A stretch of 32,099 nt of DNA from Desulfobaculum xiamenense (GCF_011927665.1 NZ_JAATJA010000006.1:1-32099); one strand, 5' to 3'; shown: positions 23,726 to 31,193, numbered from the stretch's first letter. The notes: generated by a model not told the origin, from the letters alone. Numbers and translations are program-made.

Positions 23726-24946
23726 CTACGTGAGGGAAAGCAGGAGCGGAGCGAGGCGCTCGGGAGCGATGAGCGGGGCGCTGGCCGTGGTGACGAGTGG
23801 CGCATCAACGACGCGTACTCCGAGGTGTTCCAGACTCTGCGCGTCGATGCCGCCGGGGTACTGTCCCGCATGCCCATCGACGAGGACGAGATTCAGAAGT
23901 CTGTCGGCTGGCGTGTCCGGTGCGGTGTCCCTGCGCAGCTCGGTCAGCAGGCGGCGGGTTTCCTCTGCGACGGAGAGCGTGCGGGATTCCGGATCGTTGC
24001 CCATATTCGGGATGAAAATCTTGGGGCATTCGGCGTCGAGGATGGCGCGGCCGATGCCTTGGGGCAGCAGGTTGGCCATGAGGCTCGAATAGAAGCTGCC
24101 CATGGGATAGCAGATGAGTTCCGCGTCTCGGATGAGGGCGAGGATGTTGTCTGGGGCCGATGCCGCGATGGGGGTGGGATCCTCTGGGGTGGCGGTGAGG
24201 TGCACGCCGGTGATGGGCGAGGCGGGTGGCGGGGTTTCCTTGCCGGTGATGCGGTGTTGGCCTAGCAGTGTTTCGCCGTTGGCCAGTCGGGCGGCGAGAT
24301 GCAGGCTGCCGTTCAGGACCGGATGGACCTCGCCCCGGACCTGTACGAGCTTCGAGAAGATGTAGATCACCGGCGACATCTGGCGGTTGTTTTCGAGATA
24401 GCCCGCCGTGAGCACGAGGTTGCCGATGCTGGCTCCGCGCAGGTCGAAGGTGTCGGGCATGCGCCGCAGGAACGTCGAGAGGTAGTGGCGGATGATGTGG
24501 TGCATGGGGTCTGGAACGCCCGCCACGAGGGGGTGTTCGCCGCGCTGCATGCGCGCCAGTTCGTGCAGCAGTTCTTCCTGCGGCGCGTCGAGGGGAAAGC
24601 GGTGCGCGAAGAGCGCGAAGATTTCCGGATTGCCGTGCAGGCTCTGGTCCGCAAGGGCCATCAGCCGATTTCGGACGTCGCCGATTGCGGGCATGTCGAA
24701 GGCCGTACGCAGCTTGGCGGAACTGCCGCCGGAATCGAACGGCGTGATGATGTGGATGGAATTGTACGTGTAGCGGATGATTTCGCGCGAAAGCCCACGC
24801 AGGGCCGAGCCGCCGCTAAAGAAGAGGACGCGCGGCCCAAGCTCCGGGCTTTTTTCGTAGCGGGCCAGCTTGACGGGGTCGGGCAGGGTGGCCCGCCGTG
24901 CGATATGGACGCGCAGGGCGTGCTGTTCGTGCGTTCTGTCGCTCAT
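23726..24946 (-). CDS. CofD/YvcK-like protein, 'GAK system' type (406 aa)
   Basis: Related to CofD (2-phospho-lactate transferase) and YvcK. Visible family blocks are FFSGGSALRGL (42-52), PFDSGGSSAKLR (69-80), PAIGDVRNRLMALAD (86-100), YPMGSFYSSLMANLLPQGI in the second half and KIFIPNMGNDPES. These surround the nucleotide/phospho-substrate site in CofD-like proteins. From memory, proteins of this length in Desulfovibrio are annotated as the CofD-like member of the GAK (ATP-grasp and kinase) system, whose function is unknown. It follows the XXXCH gene by 56 bp on the same strand. The start has only a weak GGCGG site. No F420 biosynthesis gene is present, so a classical CofD role is unlikely. 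Confidence 0.8.
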   Translation of the reverse strand: MSDRTHEQHALRVHIARRATLPDPVKLARYEKSPELGPRVLFFSGGSALRGLSREIIRYTYNSIHIITPFDSGGSSAKLRTAFDMPAIGDVRNRLMALADQSLHGNPEIFALFAHRFPLDAPQEELLHELARMQRGEHPLVAGVPDPMHHIIRHYLSTFLRRMPDTFDLRGASIGNLVLTAGYLENNRQMSPVIYIFSKLVQVRGEVHPVLNGSLHLAARLANGETLLGQHRITGKETPPPASPITGVHLTATPEDPTPIAASAPDNILALIRDAELICYPMGSFYSSLMANLLPQGIGRAILDAECPKIFIPNMGNDPESRTLSVAEETRRLLTELRRDTAPDTPADRLLNLVLVDGHAGQYPGGIDAQSLEHLGVRVVDAPLVTTASAPLIAPERLAPLLLSLT

Positions 24947-25002
24947 CCGCCAATGATTACAGCATGAGCGGGCAGGACGTCCAGCGCGGGGAGCGCGAGG
25001 GG

Positions 25003-25551
25003 TCAGTCGTTTCTGGCGTGGCAGTCCCGCATGCAGGCGAGGATGGCCTCGTGTGCGGCGCGAATCGCCTCTGTGTCGCCTCTTGCGGCGGCATCGGCGA
25101 GGGTGCGGACCGTGCCGAGATAGCGGGCGTAGTGCTCGTCGCCGTATCCTTCGTATTCGACCATCAGTTCGGAATCCGCCACGAAGGCGGCCAGTTGCGG
25201 TGCGGGGATGGGGCGTCCGGCGCTAATGGACTCGCCGATGCTGCGCAACCGGCGTTTCATGCGCTTTTTGAGTCCGGAGTAGGTGACTTCGGCCGTGGCC
25301 TCGGGATCGGACTGCGCGTCGTCAGGCAGGGGCTGCGGCAACAGGTGCTGAACTTTGAGCTTCAGGGAAATGCGTCCGTACTTGCGCCGGATGCCGAGGG
25401 AGAAGGCCCGGACCAGTTCCGTGCCGAACATTTCCGTGCCCGGCGGCGGGCCGGATTGTGGATTTTCGAGATAATCGGCCAGTTCGCGCAGGAAGGCCGG
25501 AAGATCGGTCTCCGGCAGGTTCCGCTCGATCTTGACGATCTTCTTGTCCAT
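25003..25551 (-). CDS. XXXCH-domain protein, 'GAK system' type (182 aa)
   Basis: Residues 1-70 contain PAFLRELADYLENP, which resembles the small amphi-Trp-type domain. Residues about 90-180 are helical and end in LACMRDCHARND, giving the C-terminal x-x-x-Cys-His of the XXXCH family. The last helix resembles the haem-binding end of cytochrome c', here as Cys173-x3-Cys177-His178. There is no signal peptide, so covalent haem attachment in the periplasm is not expected. AGGGAG lies seven bases before the start at 25551. It forms a probable two-gene operon with the CofD-like gene. The assignment relies on recalled family features; the biochemical role is unknown. Confidence 0.75.
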   Translation of the reverse strand: MDKKIVKIERNLPETDLPAFLRELADYLENPQSGPPPGTEMFGTELVRAFSLGIRRKYGRISLKLKVQHLLPQPLPDDAQSDPEATAEVTYSGLKKRMKRRLRSIGESISAGRPIPAPQLAAFVADSELMVEYEGYGDEHYARYLGTVRTLADAAARGDTEAIRAAHEAILACMRDCHARND

Positions 25552-25640
25552 GCCGTGCTCCCTGTTCCGTGAGAGGTGGGGGAATCTCTTCTTTCTGCCA
25601 CTGAATGACCGCTGGCGCAAACGGCGTTCCTGTCGTGGCG

Positions 25641-25670
25641 TTGCGGATTTTTCCGCACACGTGCTAGGAT
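25641..25670 (+). promoter_or_regulatory. Candidate promoter of the zinc-ribbon gene
   Basis: TTGCGG (25641-25646), an 18-bp spacer and TAGGAT (25665-25670), the latter preceded by TGC as in extended -10 promoters, lie 60 bp before the start at 25730. Confidence 0.45.
25643..25656. repeat. Palindromic operator candidate, copy 1 (GCGGA-N4-TCCGC)
   Basis: A perfect palindrome GCGGA-tttt-TCCGC overlaps the -35 box and spacer of the candidate promoter. Outer bases T and A extend the pairing to six. A second copy with the same arms and spacing lies 50 bp away. Likely a repressor site, but a simple RNA hairpin cannot be excluded. Confidence 0.5.
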
Positions 25671-25692
25671 TGTCGGAACCACGCGCCGCTTG

Positions 25693-25706
25693 GCGGATTC
25701 GTCCGC
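25693..25706. repeat. Palindromic operator candidate, copy 2 (GCGGA-N4-TCCGC)
   Basis: GCGGA-ttcg-TCCGC has identical arms and spacing to copy 1, with centres exactly 50 bp apart. It lies downstream of the predicted transcription start and just before the ribosome-binding site of the zinc-ribbon gene. Confidence 0.5.
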
Positions 25707-25729
25707 GTGACGGGGCAGGAGGAGGGACC

Positions 25730-26560
25730 ATGCTCGTGCAATGCGTCGAGTGTCAGAAGAAGTACAGGATCAAGGACGGGGTCATTCCCTTGCAGGGCGC
25801 GGACATCAAGTGTGCAGGCGGCTGCGGGCAAACGCTACGCATCGCCCCGCGTGAGAATCTCGCCATGGACGCTAGCGCCATCCCCGTCAATAAGCGCAAG
25901 CACCAGAAGGAAGTGAAGTGGTTCACGCGCATGGGACAGCTCGTCCGCGACTGGGGATACGAGCGAAAGACCCTGGAATACAACATGATGTTCTACATGC
26001 TGCGCGAGATTCGCAAGCGGCTCGGCATCACTTTTTTCGACATAGCCTGCACCACCTCGCTCGTTCGGGTGGACCGCGAACTGCGCTACAACTGCCTGAT
26101 GTTTATGGGCGCAAGTTGCGTTCCACCGCGCGGGAACGGTGTGGAGAGCAGTATTCCCGCCGTGCTCGCATCCATTGGCGAGACGCTACGCAGCCACGAC
26201 GGATCGGGACAGTTCGGCGTGCGCGGCGTGATGACGGTTCCCTATGAGGATTCCTTTCCGGCCATGTTCGGCTTCGCCCGTGGGGCGCAGTTTGCGTCGT
26301 CGTGGGGCGAACATGTGTACGGCAATGTGACGGAGGTGCTCATCTCCGGCGACGCGGCGCGTGAACTTGATGATTCGTATGACTACGGCAAGCTGCATGA
26401 GGTGGCGCGGGTGCAGGTCTCTCGTGCTCCCATCGATAGCTCCGCCTTGACCTTCAGGCAGCGGACCGCGCCCGCGTTACTGCTCGATGCCGAGCCTGAT
26501 CCGGACCTGCGCTGCGAGGACGATGAGGTTCGCGGCCTGTACAAGGCGTATGGCATGTAG
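25730..26560 (+). CDS. N-terminal zinc-ribbon (MJ0042-like) protein of unknown function (276 aa)
   Basis: Residues 1-40 form a small zinc ribbon with Cys5-x2-Cys8 and Cys28-x3-Cys32, in the pattern C-x2-C-x3-YR-I that opens MJ0042-type zinc-finger domains. The remaining 230 residues are soluble, contain no membrane segment or signal peptide and match no family I recognise. Landmarks include KEVKWFTRMGQLVRDWGYE (about 61-79) and ITFFDIACTTSLVRVDRELRY. The ribosome-binding site AGGAGGAGGG is very strong. The gene is transcribed away from the XXXCH-CofD pair from a shared 178-bp region, which suggests related function or control. Confidence 0.72.
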   Translation: MLVQCVECQKKYRIKDGVIPLQGADIKCAGGCGQTLRIAPRENLAMDASAIPVNKRKHQKEVKWFTRMGQLVRDWGYERKTLEYNMMFYMLREIRKRLGITFFDIACTTSLVRVDRELRYNCLMFMGASCVPPRGNGVESSIPAVLASIGETLRSHDGSGQFGVRGVMTVPYEDSFPAMFGFARGAQFASSWGEHVYGNVTEVLISGDAARELDDSYDYGKLHEVARVQVSRAPIDSSALTFRQRTAPALLLDAEPDPDLRCEDDEVRGLYKAYGM

Positions 26561-26591
26561 CTTTTTCTTCGTAATAGACGCGAATTGTTGG

Positions 26592-26629
26592 CAAGCCCCA
26601 TTTCGTCGGTGAGGACGTGGTGGGGCTTG
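26592..26629 (+). terminator. Probable terminator of the zinc-ribbon gene
   Basis: A 9-bp stem (CAAGCCCCA/TGGGGCTTG) encloses a second small stem (CGTC/GACG) and begins 31 bp past the stop codon. The following sequence (TGCATTTGTTG) is only moderately T-rich. Confidence 0.5.
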
Positions 26630-26882
26630 TGCATTTGTTGAACATTTTCCACGAAAAAATTGTGCGAACATTGACGTGAATGAAATCATGCTGTTATTGC
26701 TTTGGGTAATCATATCAGCCTTGAATACTATGCGTTGGTATGAATGCTCTGGAGCAGAGTGTGCGGCGTGTCTGAAAATGAAGCGGGAGCGATGATGATG
26801 TCCGTCTGCGCGGGCGCGGACGCCCCGCGGCGGCATGCCTCGGTGTGCCGTCTGGCGCCGGAAATGGCGAGGGGGGTGTATT

Positions 26883-26896
26883 ACCTTTTATAAGGT
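26883..26896. promoter_or_regulatory. Inverted repeat ACCTT-N4-AAGGT upstream of tmc
   Basis: A perfect 5-bp inverted repeat around an AT-rich centre (TTAT), 400 bp before tmcD. Possible regulator site; its short length makes chance likely. Confidence 0.25.
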
Positions 26897-27062
26897 GAAG
26901 TTGGATGCGCAGAGCCCTGCATTGCAGGTGCGAGAGCCGAATAACCGCACGAAACGGGGGGAAATGCACTTTTGTTGTAGGGAATTCCATGTACGCAAGA
27001 GATGATGAGGCGTATGTTCCCGGGCTTTGCGCTCCTTGGGTAAGCTATGCGGATGCGAACAA

Positions 27063-27084
27063 TACCCTGTTATTCCGGAGGGTA
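27063..27084. promoter_or_regulatory. Inverted repeat TACCCT-N10-AGGGTA upstream of tmc
   Basis: Perfect 6-bp arms around a 10-bp centre lie immediately before the AT-rich block expected to hold the tmc promoter. It could be an operator or a weak hairpin. Confidence 0.3.
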
Positions 27085-27292
27085 AAATTCCTATAAAGTT
27101 GTTGGGTGGATTTCATAGTATATAGGTATGATAATGAATTATTTTAAGACGTTACGGGCAAAATTCTGGACAAATCCGGCGGGACAAGTTTAAGAGTTTC
27201 CGGAAAACTTCATGCCGCATGCACCAACATTCGAACAGGAAATCAGAAAACCCCAACCGTGTGTGACGCCATTGGCGTTTGGAAGGAGGGCT

Positions 27293-28552
27293 ATGGTGGT
27301 TTCTGCAAAGTGGAACTGGGAGCCGGGCGAACGCATGGTCGTCGACCTTGGCGCCTGCAGAGACAAGTACGAGTGGGTAGAGGAACTTCACGCGAGTCCC
27401 GATGGCGAGAACGTCGCCGCGGTGGCAAACGTGGGGGGCGAATTCACTGCCTGCATAAATGGCGAGACCTGGGACAACACGTTTGAACGCGTGTGGAGCC
27501 TCAAGTATTCGCCTGATGGCAGGCTGTGCGCTTTCGCGCAGGACCTCGGCGAATGGCACGTCGTGGTCGATGGCGAGTCCTGGGAGGATTCCCTCGGCTA
27601 CGCTTGGAACTTTATGTTCAGCGAGGACGGCTCCAAGATCGGATGCGCGATCCAGCAGGACGGAGAGTACGGAATTGCCGTTGAGGGCGAGTTGTGGGAG
27701 ACCCTCTATGGCAACGCCAACAACTTCCTCATGAGTCCCGATGGTTCGGCCACGGCCGCTGCCGTGCAGACCGTCGAGATGGGGCAGGCCGAAATCTACA
27801 AGTTCCAGGACGGCACCTATTCCGCCGCTGTGAACGGACAGGCCTGGGATCGGAACTTCACCAACATCTTCGGGTTGGCCTTCTCGCCCGACGGCAAGCA
27901 TCTTGCCGCCGAAACCCGACTCTCCCTGTACGACTACACCATCTCCGTGGACGGCAAGCCCTGGAATCAGGTGTTCCAGAGCGTGTGGCGCCCGGTGTTC
28001 AATCCCGCCACCGGTGCGGTCATCGCACCTGTGCGGCAGGCTGGTCAGTGGACCCTCGCGCAGGATGGCGGCATCATCTGGCCGTCCTTCGTGGAGTGCT
28101 GGCACGCCCGCTTCAGCGCGGACGCCAAGCGCCTTGCCGCCATCGTTTCCCCCAAGTTCGGTCGCTGGACAGTGGCCGTGGACGGCAATCCGTGGGCAGC
28201 CACCTTCGGCGAGATGGTCACTGATCTGGCCCTTTCGCCCGACGGCACCCGCGCCGCCGCGCTCGGCAAGGAAGACGGAAAGTGGACGGTCATGGTTGAC
28301 GGCTCTGTCTGGCAGGGACGTTACGACATGGCATGGGCGCCGGTATTCAGCCCGGACAGCCGCCATGTGGGTGCCTGCGTCGAGAAGAACGGCAAGTTCA
28401 CCGTGGTCGTCGACGGACGTGAATACGGGCACGCCTGCGAGCAGTGCTGGTCGCCCGCCTTCAGTCCCGACTCGAAATACGTGCTGATCCGGTGCGTCGA
28501 GGGCGGGAAGTACTTCCGTCGCGTGGTGCCTGTCGCCGAAATCGCCGGATAG
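27293..28552 (+). CDS. tmcD: Tmc complex subunit TmcD, tryptophan-rich repeat protein (419 aa)
   Basis: Subunit of the transmembrane redox complex. From about residue 25 to the end it consists of ten units of roughly 39 residues. Most carry a W-x3-FSPDG turn followed by a W-x-V-x-VDG-x-x-W strand, so a beta-propeller related to WD40/PD40 folds is likely. No signal peptide or membrane span is seen, so it should sit on the cytoplasmic face. The start at 27293 is chosen for its strong GGAAGGAGGG site; an upstream ATG at 27212 would add 27 residues without similarity. It has no cofactor motif. First gene of a four-gene operon, 11 bp before tmcC. Confidence 0.85.
   Translation: MVVSAKWNWEPGERMVVDLGACRDKYEWVEELHASPDGENVAAVANVGGEFTACINGETWDNTFERVWSLKYSPDGRLCAFAQDLGEWHVVVDGESWEDSLGYAWNFMFSEDGSKIGCAIQQDGEYGIAVEGELWETLYGNANNFLMSPDGSATAAAVQTVEMGQAEIYKFQDGTYSAAVNGQAWDRNFTNIFGLAFSPDGKHLAAETRLSLYDYTISVDGKPWNQVFQSVWRPVFNPATGAVIAPVRQAGQWTLAQDGGIIWPSFVECWHARFSADAKRLAAIVSPKFGRWTVAVDGNPWAATFGEMVTDLALSPDGTRAAALGKEDGKWTVMVDGSVWQGRYDMAWAPVFSPDSRHVGACVEKNGKFTVVVDGREYGHACEQCWSPAFSPDSKYVLIRCVEGGKYFRRVVPVAEIAG
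27365..28549 (+). repeat. About ten tandem ~39-residue propeller-like repeats within tmcD
   Basis: The repeats are visible at the protein level only. SPDG-like turns recur in units 1, 2, 4, 5, 8, 9 and 10 (SPDG or SPDS), with variants SEDG, NPATG and SADA. Each unit ends with a DG/NG-x-x-W-type strand. DNA identity between units is low, so the duplication is old. Confidence 0.75.
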
Positions 28553-28563
28553 GAGGGGAAGCA

Positions 28564-29226
28564 ATGCAAAGCTTGTACAACTTCGTAAGCGGCCCCCTTG
28601 TCTGGGTTGCCTTCATCGTCTTCATCGGCGGCAGCGTCTGGCGTCTGGCCTCGCTTCTGAGCCTCGCGAAGAAGAAGGATACCTACGTCTTCGAATACTG
28701 GAGCTGGAGCCATGTGTTCAGCTCCATCGGCCATTGGCTCACTCCCTTCGGGAGCACGAACTGGCGCATGCAGCCGGTGATGAGCGTGGTGACCTTTGTA
28801 TTCCACATCGGTCTCATCCTCGTCCCCATCTTTACGATGGGACACATCGTGCTGCTGGAAGAGGGCGCTCTGGGATGGAGCTGGCCCACTCTGCCCGATC
28901 AGGTTGCGGACATCGCCGCCTTCATCGTGCTTGGCGGTTGCGCCTACTTCGCGTGGCGCAGGTTCGCCCTCCCGCAGGTCAAGTTCGTCACCAGTCCTTC
29001 GGACTTCGGTATTCTTGCCGTTGTCGCGGCTCCGTTCCTCACTGGCATCATGGCCTATCACCACATCGGCGATCCGCTGCTCGTGACCACGCTGCACGTG
29101 CTCGCCGGTGAACTGATGCTGGTGTGCATTCCGTTTACGCGGCTTGCGCATATGCTCTACTTCGTCTTCACCCGCGGCTACACCGCTTCCGAGTTCGGAG
29201 CCGTGCGCCATGTGAAGGACTGGTAG
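28564..29226 (+). CDS. tmcC: Tmc complex membrane cytochrome b subunit TmcC (220 aa)
   Basis: Integral membrane subunit of the NarI/DsrM-like type. Five hydrophobic segments are visible: about 8-30, 72-97, 115-133, 148-168 and 174-206. Histidines in or next to these segments (FVFHIG, MGHIV, AYHHIG, TTLHVLAGE, RLAHMLYF) are candidates for haem b ligands. It would pass electrons from cytochrome c3 to TmcB or to quinone. AGGAGGGG lies just upstream of the start. It sits 11 bp after tmcD and 39 bp before tmcB. Confidence 0.88.
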   Translation: MQSLYNFVSGPLVWVAFIVFIGGSVWRLASLLSLAKKKDTYVFEYWSWSHVFSSIGHWLTPFGSTNWRMQPVMSVVTFVFHIGLILVPIFTMGHIVLLEEGALGWSWPTLPDQVADIAAFIVLGGCAYFAWRRFALPQVKFVTSPSDFGILAVVAAPFLTGIMAYHHIGDPLLVTTLHVLAGELMLVCIPFTRLAHMLYFVFTRGYTASEFGAVRHVKDW

Positions 29227-29265
29227 GCAGGGGACGCGACACTATCTCTTCAAGGAGCAAGGAAT

Positions 29266-30687
29266 ATGTCTGAAAATACCGAAATGGCGGCAAGCGCCGA
29301 AGCCGCGGCGACCTTCCTCCAGAAGGTTCAGGCCAAGGCCGAGAGTGATCGGGCTGCTGGCCGCTACGAGTATGACAAGATCGAGGACATCGGTCTCGAC
29401 GAGGGCATCAAGAAGCTGACGCCCGAGCGCATCGAGACGGTGATCAATCAGGTGTTGCAGGGCGAGTGCGGAGCGAGGCTGCGGGCGTATGTCGAAACCT
29501 GCGTCCACTGTGGTCTGTGCTCCGAGGCCTGCCACCATTATCTGTCCAACGACAAGAATCCCAAGTATTCCCCCGTTGGCAAGGTCAAGCGCACCATCTG
29601 GATGATGCTGCAGAAGAAGGGACGGCTGACCCCCGCGGAAGTTCGCGAGTGTTCGGTCATCGCCTCGACGGAGTGCAACCTCTGCCGTCGCTGCCTCCAG
29701 TACTGTCCCTTCGGCATCGACATCGCCTATATGTTGCAGACCGTGCGTCGTATCTGTTCCAAGCTGGGCGTCACGCCGCAGTACATTCAGGATACCACGC
29801 ACAGCCATGCCGCGACCATGAACCAGATGTGGGTCAAGGAAGACGAGTGGGTCGATACCCTGCAGTGGCAGGAAGACGAAGCCCGCGACGAATTCCCCAC
29901 CATCCGCATTCCGGTCGCCAAGGAAGGCGCGGACTTCATGTACTCGGTCATCGCGCCCGAGCCGAAGTTCCGTACGCATCTCATCTATCAGGCCGCGGCC
30001 ATCTTCCATACCGCCGGATGCGATTGGACGATGCCCGAGGAGCCGGGATGGGATAACTCCGACATGGCCATGTTCACTGGCGATTTCGAGACCATGGGCC
30101 GCGTGAAGAAGGTCCACTACGAGGCCGCGCAGCGGCTGCGGGTCAAGAAGATCGTCATGGGCGAATGCGGTCACGCCTTCCGAAGCGTCTATGACGTGGG
30201 CAACCGTTGGTTGGGCTGGAAGATGCCGCCCATTCCCATGGTGCACTCCATCGAGTTCTTCTACGAGCTCATCCGCGACGGAAAGATCAAGTGTCGTGAG
30301 AAGTTCCCTGAAAAGGTCACCTTCCACGATCCCTGCAACACCGTGCGCGGACGTGGTCTGCACGAGATGGGCCGTTACGTGGCCAATGCCTTTACGCTGG
30401 GCGTGGTTGAAATGTCGCCCAACCGCGAGCACAACCTGTGCTGCAACGCGGGTGGCGGCGTGATCAACTGCGGGCCGCCGTGGAAGACCAAGCGCGTGCT
30501 TTCCAACAAGGCCAAGGCCGAGCAGCTTGCACGCATGAAGGACATGGGCATCGACACCATCGTTTCGCCGTGCCACAACTGCCATGGCGGACTCGAAGAC
30601 ATCATTCATCACTATGGACTGGAGATGAAGCTCAAGTTCCTTGGTGACCTGATCTTCGAGTTTATGGTGAGGCCCGACTCCGAGTAG
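29266..30687 (+). CDS. tmcB: Tmc complex HdrD-like iron-sulfur subunit TmcB (473 aa)
   Basis: Cytoplasmic subunit related to heterodisulfide reductase HdrD and DsrK. Two [4Fe-4S] ferredoxin sites: Cys79/82/85/89 (CVHCGLCSEAC) and Cys137/140/143/147 (CNLCRRCLQYC). Two CCG-type domains follow. The second is complete, with FHDPCNTVRG, NLCCNAGGG and PCHNCHGG, and would bind a catalytic [4Fe-4S] centre. The first is reduced to FHTAGCDW and GECGHAF. The start has AAGGAG upstream. Electron flow between TmcA, TmcC and this subunit is established for the Desulfovibrio Tmc complex; its cytoplasmic partner is not certain. Confidence 0.92.
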   Translation: MSENTEMAASAEAAATFLQKVQAKAESDRAAGRYEYDKIEDIGLDEGIKKLTPERIETVINQVLQGECGARLRAYVETCVHCGLCSEACHHYLSNDKNPKYSPVGKVKRTIWMMLQKKGRLTPAEVRECSVIASTECNLCRRCLQYCPFGIDIAYMLQTVRRICSKLGVTPQYIQDTTHSHAATMNQMWVKEDEWVDTLQWQEDEARDEFPTIRIPVAKEGADFMYSVIAPEPKFRTHLIYQAAAIFHTAGCDWTMPEEPGWDNSDMAMFTGDFETMGRVKKVHYEAAQRLRVKKIVMGECGHAFRSVYDVGNRWLGWKMPPIPMVHSIEFFYELIRDGKIKCREKFPEKVTFHDPCNTVRGRGLHEMGRYVANAFTLGVVEMSPNREHNLCCNAGGGVINCGPPWKTKRVLSNKAKAEQLARMKDMGIDTIVSPCHNCHGGLEDIIHHYGLEMKLKFLGDLIFEFMVRPDSE

Positions 30688-30712
30688 CGGGAGCCACGAC
30701 CAGCAACCAGTC

Positions 30713-30739
30713 GCGGATGCTTGGCTGTCGGGCATCCGC
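30713..30739 (+). other. Intercistronic hairpin between tmcB and tmcA
   Basis: An 8-bp perfect stem (GCGGATGC/GCATCCGC) with an 11-nt loop lies in the 69-bp gap, ending 17 bp before the tmcA start. No T-run follows, so it is not a terminator. It may protect or process the mRNA and raise tmcA expression. Confidence 0.5.
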
Positions 30740-30756
30740 GCAGAGGGGATACGACC

Positions 30757-31146
30757 ATGAAAATGAAGAGACTGGGCATCTTCGCGGCCGTGGCTGCCCT
30801 TGCGACATTCCTGTGCATCGCCACGGCCTATTCGCAGGACGACATCGTTCAGCTTGACGATCCCGCCTTCAATGGCGGGCAGCGTCCGCCGGCGGTGTTC
30901 GCGCACGATCTCCATAACGAGAAAGCCGAGATCGACGACTGCGCTGCCTGTCATCATGTCTATGAGAACGGTCAGCGTGTCGAAGGTCAGGATTCCGTGG
31001 GCACCTCCTGCTCGGAGTGCCACGAACTGAAGAATAAGGGCTCCCAGCCCGGCCTGATGCTCGCCTACCATAAGCAGTGCAAGACCTGCCACGAGGAAAA
31101 GGGCAAGGGCCCCGTCGCGTGCGGCGAGTGCCACACCGGCAAGTAA
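30757..31146 (+). CDS. tmcA: Tetraheme type II cytochrome c3, TmcA (129 aa)
   Basis: Periplasmic electron carrier that feeds the Tmc complex. Residues 1-26 are a Sec signal peptide, with probable cleavage before QDDIV. Four CxxCH haem sites follow: CAACH (62-66), CSECH (85-89), CKTCH (108-112) and CGECH (122-126). The only other histidines are His50, His53, His67 and His105, exactly the four needed as second axial ligands. The protein is acidic around the N-terminus, as in type II c3. The start at 30757 has GAGGGG upstream; an alternative TTG at 30721 is out of place for the signal peptide. Last gene of the operon. Confidence 0.93.
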   Translation: MKMKRLGIFAAVAALATFLCIATAYSQDDIVQLDDPAFNGGQRPPAVFAHDLHNEKAEIDDCAACHHVYENGQRVEGQDSVGTSCSECHELKNKGSQPGLMLAYHKQCKTCHEEKGKGPVACGECHTGK

Positions 31147-31156
31147 ACGGTTTCAG

Positions 31157-31193
31157 GCGGAGCGCACCACGTGCCGGAGCGCTCCGCTTTGCT
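31157..31193 (+). terminator. Terminator of the tmc operon
   Basis: A 9-bp GC-rich stem (GCGGAGCGC/GCGCTCCGC) with a 13-nt loop is followed by TTTGCTT, 10 bp after the tmcA stop. Confidence 0.7.

Larger units (their letters stand above)
26561..27292. other. 732-bp AT-richer region upstream of the tmc operon
   Basis: No certain gene. After the terminator it contains a possible promoter (TTGACG at 26671-26676, 18-bp spacer, TATTGC with an upstream TG) and a possible 31-codon ORF at 26798-26893 with GGGAG eight bases before it. Inverted repeats lie at 26883-26896 and 27063-27084. A very AT-rich block at about 27090-27150 is the likely site of the tmc promoter. An in-frame ATG at 27212 precedes the chosen tmcD start but lacks a ribosome-binding site. 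Confidence 0.5.

Noticed and set aside
27152-28564. 470-codon minus-strand frame opposite tmcD
   Set aside because: It seems to have repeats, but these only mirror the tmcD repeats on the other strand.
29242-31134. 630-codon open frame on the minus strand
   Set aside because: It is antisense to tmcB and tmcA, both certain genes. Long shadow frames are normal at this GC content.
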